Below, piece after piece: positions 1 through 4,734 of a DNA stretch of 6,548 nt. The translations under genes and the position numbers were made by a program. This DNA is from Candidatus Poseidoniaceae archaeon (GTDB lineage: Archaea; Thermoplasmatota; Poseidoniia; Poseidoniales; Poseidoniaceae): the NCBI GenBank assembly GCA_023254445.1, contig JALRLN010000056.1, forward strand, positions 263-6,810. Direction: 5' to 3'. Under the pieces are notes generated by a model. The model made no database searches. It saw only the letters and a program-made list of their open reading frames with translations, and was not told the DNA's origin. How positions within the stretch are numbered: position 1 is the first letter of the stretch; the number at the start of each line of letters is the position of its first letter.

Positions 1-311
1 ACTTCGGCAGCATGGAGAACACGATCCAAGAAATCGACGACATCATTGAGGCTGGAGGACGAAAGGTCTCGCAGTGCCGCGTCCGAAGCCTGCCGCTTCA
101 TCCGGAAGTGGAGGCGTTCTGCGCTCGCCACAAAACGGTCATCGTGCTGGAGATCAACCGCGACGGGCAACTTTGGGGCATCATGCGTCGGGAACTGCCC
201 AACCACCTTGTCGACCGGGTCAATTCGGTGGCCTACTCCGACGGCATGCCTCCGCGCGCCTCCGTCTATGCGGAGAAAATCCTCGAGACCATTGAGGAGG
301 TGGAAGCATGA
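1..311 (+). CDS. korA: 2-oxoacid:ferredoxin oxidoreductase alpha subunit, C-terminal end (partial)
   Basis: The reading frame is open from the window edge (first full codon at 3) to the TGA at 309-311, so this is the 3' end of a longer gene. About 102 residues are visible. They match the end of the alpha subunit of 2-oxoacid:ferredoxin (2-oxoglutarate type) oxidoreductases: an F-G-S turn, a helix ending in AGGRKV, then R-x-L-P-L-P/H, a strand VIVLEINRDGQL, and a final S-D-G-M-P-P segment before the last helix. With the beta subunit this enzyme decarboxylates a 2-oxoacid to its acyl-CoA and passes electrons to ferredoxin. The stop overlaps the korB start by 4 bases (ATGA), so the two are translated together. 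The ATG at 12 is internal, not a start. The family is clear; whether the substrate is 2-oxoglutarate or another 2-oxoacid cannot be told from this piece. Confidence 0.85.
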   Translation, partial: FGSMENTIQEIDDIIEAGGRKVSQCRVRSLPLHPEVEAFCARHKTVIVLEINRDGQLWGIMRRELPNHLVDRVNSVAYSDGMPPRASVYAEKILETIEEVEA

Positions 312-1363
312 GCGACGCCCCCCGAGCCAACCGTGTGGTCAAACTCAACGTCATCGACCAGCCGCTTGACGCCTACAAAGGTGGGCCCTCCTCCCTCTGT
401 CCGGGGTGCGGCCACGACCAGATTTCCTCCGTCATCATCAGCGCGGCGTGGGAGAACGGGGTCGAGCCCCATACGATCGCCAAGATGTCGGGCATCGGCT
501 GCTCCTCAAAGACGCCCGCCTACTACCTCGGCCAATCCCACGGCTTCAACACCGTCCACGGTCGCATGCCATCGGTCACCACAGGCGCGGCCGCCGTCAA
601 CCGTGACATGCTGTACCTCGGCGTCTCCGGAGACGGCGACAGCGCCTCGATTGGAATCGGCCAGCTCATCCACGCCATCCGTCGCAACCTCGACATGGTC
701 TACATCGTGGAGAACAACGGCGTCTATGGCCTGACCAAGGGCCAATATTCCGCCACCGCCGAGGTCGGCTCCAAGAAAAAGAAGGGCAAGGCGAACGAAC
801 AGTCGCCCATCGACCTCTGCGCCTTGGCGATCAACCTCGGTTGCACCTTTGTTGCTCGCTCGTTTTCGGGATCCAAGAAGCAACTGAACGCGCTGCTGAA
901 GGCCGCAATGTCCCATCGAGGGTTTGCGCTGATCGACGTGATCTCACCCTGTGTGACCTTCAACAACAACGACGAGTCCTACCGCTCGTACGGCTACGTC
1001 AAGGAAAACGAGGTGACCCTGCACATGGCCGATTACATTCCGCAACGGTTGCCCATGGAGGAAGTTGAGGTCCCCGAAGGCCATTACCGCGACATCACCC
1101 TCCATGACGGCTCTGTCATCCGCCTGGAAACCATCGATGCTGAGCACGACCCCTCGGACGCGGTGGCCGCGCTCGCAGCGCTTCACAACGCCGCCGGCGA
1201 CAACCACCACGTCACCGGCCTGCTCTACTTCGATGCAGACACGCCTCACATGCACGACAACCTCGGCTTGCCCGAGCAGTCCCTCATCGACCTGCCACCG
1301 GAAGCGCTGCGGCCCTCGGAAGCGGCCCTTGAGGCCGTGGTGGCTCGCTTCCGTGGTGCGTGA
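308..1363 (+). CDS. korB: 2-oxoacid:ferredoxin oxidoreductase beta subunit
   Basis: This is the thiamine-diphosphate and iron-sulfur subunit (351 residues, cytoplasmic) that acts with the alpha subunit upstream. The four cysteines expected to hold the [4Fe-4S] cluster are present: C31 and C34 in CPGCGH, C65 in GIGCSS, and C215 in SPCVTF. Their spacing is almost that of the characterised archaeal enzyme. The ThDP/Mg motif is G108-D-G-D-S-A-S-I-G followed by E135-N-N-G-V-Y-G-L-T-K-G-Q-Y-S-A-T. A Lys-rich stretch (KKKKGK, 156-161) follows it, a region that varies in the family. At about 350 residues it is longer than the roughly 300-residue archaeal forms and nearer to the long KorB type known from actinobacteria; the extra length is C-terminal. 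The start is fixed by the ATGA overlap with korA. Cofactor residues are complete, so it should be active. The exact 2-oxoacid is an inference from family resemblance. Confidence 0.92.
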   Translation: MSDAPRANRVVKLNVIDQPLDAYKGGPSSLCPGCGHDQISSVIISAAWENGVEPHTIAKMSGIGCSSKTPAYYLGQSHGFNTVHGRMPSVTTGAAAVNRDMLYLGVSGDGDSASIGIGQLIHAIRRNLDMVYIVENNGVYGLTKGQYSATAEVGSKKKKGKANEQSPIDLCALAINLGCTFVARSFSGSKKQLNALLKAAMSHRGFALIDVISPCVTFNNNDESYRSYGYVKENEVTLHMADYIPQRLPMEEVEVPEGHYRDITLHDGSVIRLETIDAEHDPSDAVAALAALHNAAGDNHHVTGLLYFDADTPHMHDNLGLPEQSLIDLPPEALRPSEAALEAVVARFRGA

Positions 1364-1375
1364 GCACCGGAAGCG

Positions 1376-1380
1376 TTGAA
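1376..1380 (+). promoter_or_regulatory. Candidate TATA-like promoter element (TTGAA) for the DUF2135 gene
   Basis: TTGAA lies 30 to 26 bases before the ATG at 1406, the distance at which an archaeal TATA-type element would serve a leaderless transcript. The same pentamer precedes other genes in this window at similar distance. Its first three bases are also a possible TTG start codon for the same reading frame, so promoter and alternative start compete as explanations. Confidence 0.35.
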
Positions 1381-1405
1381 GACGAGCGGACCCAACTGTT
1401 TCTTC

Positions 1406-2320
1406 ATGCTGGTTGAGGTTGGCGTCGCCGCAGCGCTCCTCGGTGGAGGGGCGTGGTGGGCACTTCGGGCCCGACGTCGACACGAGCACGACCTCCTCGA
1501 CGCCATGCGGGCCAGGAAGTACGGCTTTGGTCGGCTCGCTCCGCTGCGGGGGATGGACGACGACCTCCCTACGGTCGGCCTCGGGCTGGCCATGCTTGGA
1601 CCGCTGTTCGCCGACCTCGACGAGGCCCGACAGCAGGAACGGCTGGACCGGGAGGCCCGCCGGCGGCTGGAGGCGCTGGAACTTCGCCTGAACCCACCAC
1701 ACCTTGAGGCCGAAGACCCCGAAACGCCTGACGTGCCTCATGCGCCTGACCTTGACGCTCTTGTCGCCATCGCCCTCAAGGAGCGAAGCCACCACATCAC
1801 CGAGGTCAACGAAGGGATGGAGCGACATGCACGCGGCGCCGTGTTCGAAGAGAACGTTGGCCTGGGGATCCGCGTCGAAGAGGTGGACGTCGAGGACACC
1901 ACCATCGAGGACCGGGTCGCCCGCGAAGGTGGCGCGGCAGGTCAAGTGCAGATCAGCCTTGCATGGGAGGACCGCAACGACCTCGACCTGCACGTGTACG
2001 CCCCGAGCGGAGAGCGGATTTACTTCAACAACCGGAAAAGCGCCTGTGGTGGCGTGCTCGACGTGGACATGAACGCACAACCGACGTCCTCCACGCCTGT
2101 GGAAAACGTCGTCTGGGCCAAGGATGCGCCATCTGGAACCTACCGCGTTGGCGTCCATTTCTACCGCCACCATCGGCGACGGGGGACGAACACCACGAGC
2201 GACTACACCCTGCGAACCACGGTGTTTGGCGAAGTGGCGCAGTTCTCGGGGACCCTCAAGCACGGCGATCCGATGCAGTTGGTGACCTCGTTCACCCTGC
2301 CGGACGTCGAAGAAGAATGA
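1406..2320 (+). CDS. Membrane-anchored protein with C-terminal DUF2135/YfaP-like domain
   Basis: The 304-residue protein has three parts. Residues 3-20 are a hydrophobic segment followed at once by RARRRHEHD. Residues 67-95 are a charged helix (DLDEARQQERLDREARRRLEALELRL) that could form a coiled coil, then an acidic linker. Residues 180-298 are a beta-rich domain with W187, D192-L-D-L-H-V, P-S-G-E-R-I-Y-F, G215-G-V-L-D-V-D, P231-V-E-N and G244-T-Y-R-V-G-V. This pattern is that of DUF2135/YfaP-like domains, whose role is unknown. By the positive-inside rule the basic cluster after the helix would keep the C-terminal domain in the cytoplasm. I chose ATG 1406 because it begins right at the membrane segment and has a promoter-like element 30 bases upstream; a TTG at 1376 would add 10 residues. 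The gene follows korB by 42 bases, but no functional link is evident. Confidence 0.75.
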   Translation: MLVEVGVAAALLGGGAWWALRARRRHEHDLLDAMRARKYGFGRLAPLRGMDDDLPTVGLGLAMLGPLFADLDEARQQERLDREARRRLEALELRLNPPHLEAEDPETPDVPHAPDLDALVAIALKERSHHITEVNEGMERHARGAVFEENVGLGIRVEEVDVEDTTIEDRVAREGGAAGQVQISLAWEDRNDLDLHVYAPSGERIYFNNRKSACGGVLDVDMNAQPTSSTPVENVVWAKDAPSGTYRVGVHFYRHHRRRGTNTTSDYTLRTTVFGEVAQFSGTLKHGDPMQLVTSFTLPDVEEE

Positions 2321-2324
2321 GAGG

Positions 2325-2397
2325 TAGTCCCTCTCGGATTCGAACCGAGGTCAGCGGGACCAGAACCCGCTATGATGGACCGCTACACTAAGGGACT
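2325..2397 (-). tRNA. tRNA-Gln (anticodon CUG)
   Basis: The minus strand folds as a full cloverleaf of 73 bases: acceptor AGTCCCT/AGGGACT with discriminator A, a short D stem (GTG/CAT type), anticodon stem GCGGG/CCCGC around the loop TTCTGGT, a 4-base variable loop, and T stem CTCGG/CCGAG around TTCGAAT. The anticodon CUG (plus-strand cag at 2361-2363) reads CAG, so this is a glutamine tRNA. No CCA is encoded, and the first pair is A1-U72, both usual for archaeal tRNA-Gln. No intron is seen in the anticodon loop. In most archaea this tRNA is first charged with glutamate and then amidated by GatDE; neither enzyme is in the window. The mature 3' end lies 4 bases from the stop codon of the convergent DUF2135 gene. 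Confidence 0.95.
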
Positions 2398-2426
2398 GTG
2401 TGCGCTTCACGGGGAGCCGCGGTTCC

Positions 2427-2434
2427 CATTTGAA
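2427..2434 (-). promoter_or_regulatory. Candidate TATA-like element (TTCAAATG) for the tRNA-Gln gene
   Basis: On the minus strand TTCAAATG sits 37 to 30 bases before the mature 5' end of the tRNA. It is the most A/T-rich run in the 58 bases between the tRNA and the small membrane gene upstream, and the position suits an archaeal TATA box with a short 5' leader. It is a weak match to a classical TTTAWATA box. The tRNA could instead be co-transcribed with the small gene. Confidence 0.3.
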
Positions 2435-2455
2435 GGCAGCGGTTCAGTCCCTTGC

Positions 2456-2671
2456 CTACGGGCTCCCGCTGGTGCTGACATCGACCAGTCGGAACAGCAG
2501 CTTGCTCACCCATGAGAGCATCATCACGGCGAGAAAGGTCGCGATGCCCCACTTCGCCCATGGCCGGGACGGCTTCGGCTCGGGCCACGGGTCGATGCCC
2601 ATGGCCTCCGCGTCCGCCACGATGGCCGCCAGTTCGGCAAGCTCGTCTTCGACCGTGGCGTGCTTCGCCAT
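2456..2671 (-). CDS. Small single-pass membrane protein, unknown function
   Basis: This 71-residue protein has no family I recognise. Residues 7-24 form an acidic amphipathic helix (VEDELAELAAIVADAEAM), then a Pro/Trp/Lys linker (DPWPEPKPSRPWAKW), then one membrane helix at about 41-60 (WGIATFLAVMMLSWVSKLLF) and a short polar tail. The lysine and arginine residues before the helix place the N-terminus inside. I chose the ATG at 2671 (MAKHATVEDE) because a TTGAA element lies 28 to 24 bases upstream; an ATG at 2695 would add eight residues (MRGRVPAG) and would overlap that element. The product is a plausible helix-linker-membrane protein, unlike the Arg/Pro-rich opposite-strand frame. It is divergent from the Nudix fusion gene with 77 bases between the starts, so the two may share control. 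Confidence 0.6.
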   Translation of the reverse strand: MAKHATVEDELAELAAIVADAEAMGIDPWPEPKPSRPWAKWGIATFLAVMMLSWVSKLLFRLVDVSTSGSP

Positions 2672-2694
2672 GCCTGCCGGAACCCGCCCGCGCA

Positions 2695-2699
2695 TTCAA
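2695..2699 (-). promoter_or_regulatory. Candidate TATA-like element (TTGAA) for the small membrane gene
   Basis: On the minus strand TTGAA occurs 28 to 24 bases upstream of the chosen ATG at 2671. The same pentamer at the same distance precedes other genes here, which supports both the element and the choice of start. Confidence 0.35.
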
Positions 2700-2703
2700 G
2701 GCT

Positions 2704-2721
2704 AAGCCTGAGGCAAGGCTT
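2704..2721. repeat. Short inverted repeat in the divergent promoter region
   Basis: AAGCCT (2704-2709) and AGGCTT (2716-2721) are perfect 6-base inverted arms with a 6-base spacer. They lie between the two divergent genes and touch the candidate promoter elements on both sides, as an operator for a dimeric regulator might. Such short arms can occur by chance. Confidence 0.3.
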
Positions 2722-2724
2722 CAA
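2720..2724 (+). promoter_or_regulatory. Candidate TATA-like element (TTCAA) for the Nudix-LACTB2 gene
   Basis: TTCAA lies 29 to 25 bases before the ATG at 2749, the same spacing as the TTGAA elements at other genes, but in the opposite orientation of that pentamer. It overlaps the right arm of the inverted repeat. Support is weaker than for the TTGAA sites because TTCAA also occurs inside genes. Confidence 0.25.
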
Positions 2725-2748
2725 CCACCGCTCGCCCAAGGTCAAGGC

Positions 2749-4251
2749 ATGAGCGAGGTCCCGACCGGTGTGCGCCTTGGCGCCGTCCAGCGCCCGCCGC
2801 CTCGACCAACCGTCACCGTGACGCTGACCCGCGACGGGCCGGAGGGTTTGGAGGTGCTTCTCGGGCTCCGATCCCCGACGATGCGCGCCTTTCCTGACAC
2901 GTGGGCCTTCCCCGGCGGAGGCGTGTCCCGACGGGACGGCGAGGGCATGGCCGCCGCAGGCCTTCCACAGCACGAGGACGGCGATGACCTCGCACGCTTT
3001 GCGGCGTGCCGGGAAATGGCGGAAGAACTGGGTTGGTGGTGGGACGGGCACGCGCTTCAGGCCGTCCCCGCCGACCTGCGGCAGCGCCTGCTCAATGAGC
3101 GGGACGCATGGAACACGTTGGTTCCAGAAGCCCTCAACGTCGATCCAACCGGCCTTCACGTCATCAGCCGCCGGACCACCCCCCCGTTTGGCCCAATGCA
3201 GTTCGAGAACACCTTCCTCCACCTCCACCTCGGTGACGCGGCCTTGACCCCGCCGCTTGACCTCGAACCTCAAACCGAATTCGAAACCATGGCATGGAAC
3301 ACGGTGGACGACCATTTGGACGCTTGGCGCAACCACGAACGCCGCATTGCACCACCCGTCGCGTCCTTGCTGATGCACCTCGAAGGACTCCTTGAGGAAC
3401 ACAACGGTGACGGGAGCGCGGCCATGGCCACGCTGGCGCAGCGGAAACCAGGCCGCGAAGCCATCCACTTTGCCCACGGGGTGCAGGTGCATCCGGTCCC
3501 CACCGCGACCCTGCCCCCGGCCGACCACACCAACGCGTACCTCATTGGGCCTGTGGGAGGACCGACCGTCATCGTCGACCCTGCCGTTCGCAACCGCGAG
3601 GACATGGAGGTGTTGGCCGACGTGATGGACCGACGAGGGGGCCACGTGATCGCCGTGCTGTTCACGCACGGGCACGGTGACCACCTCGGCGACGAAGGCC
3701 TGCTTCGGGAGGCCTTCGACGCACCCGTGTGGGGGCATCGGTTGGGCGGGATGCGAGTGGACAGAGCGCTCGACGACGGCGAGGTGATCGACCTTGATGG
3801 CGACCGATGGACCGTGCTGCACACCCCAGGGCATCATCCTGGGCACCTCTGCCTGTTCGGACCGGCTGGACTTGTCGCTGGCGACATGGTGGCGGGGGTC
3901 GGCACCATCCTCATCCCTTCGACCGAGGGCGACATGCACGCGTACCTCGAGCAACTCGAACGTCTCAAGGCGCTTCAACCGCACCTGATCTTCCCCTCGC
4001 ATGGCCCGGTCATCACCACGCCCGAGGCGGTGCTGACCCAGTACCTGACCCACCGGCGCGCTCGGCACGGGCGCGTCCTCGAGGCCGTTCGTGCTGGCCA
4101 TCATGCCATCCTCGACATCGCGGCATACGCCTATGCCGACTCCCCCGAGGCCCACCCCGGTTTGGCTCAGGACCAAACCCGCTCCCACCTGTTGGGCCTC
4201 GTTGCAGAAGGGAAGGTCGTCGAGCAGGATGGCGAATGGTGCCTGCCCTAA
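2749..4251 (+). CDS. Nudix hydrolase fused to LACTB2-like metallo-beta-lactamase
   Basis: Two hydrolases are joined in one 500-residue cytoplasmic protein. Residues about 20-210 are a Nudix domain: TWAFPGGGV (51-59), then, after an insertion of about 30 residues, R88-E-M-A-E-E-L-G-W, which holds the metal-binding REUXEEXGU half of the Nudix box. An expanded box of this kind is known in NUDT19-like enzymes, which act on CoA-type substrates. Residues about 240-425 are a metallo-beta-lactamase fold with T306-H-G-H-G-D-H, H358-T-P-G-H, D379 in GDMVAG, and H418 in PSHGP, so all metal ligands are present. Residues 433-500 look like the winged-helix tail of LACTB2; human LACTB2 is reported to be an endoribonuclease. 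The start at 2749 (MSEVPTG) is preferred; the frame runs further upstream, but only as Arg/Ser/Pro-rich sequence opposite the small membrane gene. Substrates of either half are unknown. Confidence 0.9.
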   Translation: MSEVPTGVRLGAVQRPPPRPTVTVTLTRDGPEGLEVLLGLRSPTMRAFPDTWAFPGGGVSRRDGEGMAAAGLPQHEDGDDLARFAACREMAEELGWWWDGHALQAVPADLRQRLLNERDAWNTLVPEALNVDPTGLHVISRRTTPPFGPMQFENTFLHLHLGDAALTPPLDLEPQTEFETMAWNTVDDHLDAWRNHERRIAPPVASLLMHLEGLLEEHNGDGSAAMATLAQRKPGREAIHFAHGVQVHPVPTATLPPADHTNAYLIGPVGGPTVIVDPAVRNREDMEVLADVMDRRGGHVIAVLFTHGHGDHLGDEGLLREAFDAPVWGHRLGGMRVDRALDDGEVIDLDGDRWTVLHTPGHHPGHLCLFGPAGLVAGDMVAGVGTILIPSTEGDMHAYLEQLERLKALQPHLIFPSHGPVITTPEAVLTQYLTHRRARHGRVLEAVRAGHHAILDIAAYAYADSPEAHPGLAQDQTRSHLLGLVAEGKVVEQDGEWCLP

Positions 4252-4259
4252 CGGTCAGG

Positions 4260-4264
4260 TTGAA
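4260..4264 (+). promoter_or_regulatory. Candidate TATA-like element (TTGAA) for the rhodanese gene
   Basis: TTGAA lies 29 to 25 bases before the ATG at 4289, within the 37-base gap after the Nudix fusion gene. Its surroundings (GTTGAAACCGTCGACC) closely resemble those of the element before the next gene (GTTGAACCTCGACC), which suggests a common promoter form and separate transcription of the two genes. Confidence 0.4.
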
Positions 4265-4288
4265 ACCGTCGACCCTCGGCTCAACACC

Positions 4289-4696
4289 ATGCGCAACCGG
4301 GCCACTACGCTGCTCATCCTCGCGCTGGTTGCCCTCACCGTACCGCTCGCAGGATGCACCTCGGGCGACACGGCATGGGTTCGCTTGGACGTGGACGACT
4401 TCGCCGACGACATCGACGCGGAGGTCGGCTTCTTGCTCGACGTCCGCACCACGACGGAATGGGAACAAGACGGCTACATCGAAGGCGCCGCCCTCGTCCC
4501 GCACACCGAACTCGAGGCGCGGGCGGACGAACTCCCGGAGGACAAAGACGCACCCCTCCTCGTGTATTGCCGGTCCGGCAACCGCTCCCAGCAGGCAGCG
4601 CAAACCTTGCTTGACCTCGGTTACACCGACGTCCGCGAACTCAAGACGGGCATCACCGGTTGGGTGGACAGTGGACGCCCTGTGGTGCATCCCTGA
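4289..4696 (+). CDS. Rhodanese-like sulfurtransferase lipoprotein
   Basis: This is a single-domain rhodanese of 135 residues. Residues 1-19 are a signal peptide (MRNR followed by a Leu/Ala-rich core) ending in the lipobox L20-A-G-C23, so the mature protein should be lipid-anchored at C23 on the outer face of the cytoplasmic membrane. The rhodanese domain covers about 30-130: FLLDVRTTTEWEQDGYIEGA (48-67), then the active-site loop C94-R-S-G-N-R-S with catalytic C94, and the closing GITGW (121-125). Rhodaneses move sulfane sulfur through a cysteine persulfide; the acceptor here is unknown. ATG 4289 is chosen because it opens the signal peptide directly; the frame extends upstream, but only inside the end of the previous gene. 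The gaps on either side are 37 and 38 bases, each with a promoter-like element. Confidence 0.87.
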   Translation: MRNRATTLLILALVALTVPLAGCTSGDTAWVRLDVDDFADDIDAEVGFLLDVRTTTEWEQDGYIEGAALVPHTELEARADELPEDKDAPLLVYCRSGNRSQQAAQTLLDLGYTDVRELKTGITGWVDSGRPVVHP

Positions 4697-4710
4697 CCGT
4701 CATTCTCAAG

Positions 4711-4715
4711 TTGAA
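4711..4715 (+). promoter_or_regulatory. Candidate TATA-like element (TTGAA) for the four-helix membrane protein gene
   Basis: TTGAA lies 24 to 20 bases before the ATG at 4735, in the 38 bases after the rhodanese stop. It is slightly closer than at the other genes, but its flanks match the element before the rhodanese gene. Confidence 0.35.
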
Positions 4716-4734
4716 CCTCGACCTCTGCCAGTGC

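Noticed and set aside
944..2263. 439-residue minus-strand open frame across korB and the DUF2135 gene
   Set aside because: It runs opposite two well-supported genes, has no recognisable domain, and has the Val/Arg/Gly/His-rich make-up usual for antisense frames in GC-rich DNA.
2512..2748. Upstream extension of the Nudix fusion reading frame (79 more residues)
   Set aside because: The extra residues are Arg/Ser/Pro-rich, overlap the small membrane gene on the other strand, and are not needed for the Nudix fold.
2524..4188. 554-residue minus-strand open frame opposite the Nudix-LACTB2 gene
   Set aside because: The plus strand carries complete catalytic motifs of two enzyme families; the minus-strand product has no motif and is a shadow of GC-rich codons.
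4251..4269. ACGGT...ACCGT inverted repeat after the Nudix fusion stop as a terminator or operator
   Set aside because: Five-base arms with a nine-base loop and no T-tract; too weak to annotate.
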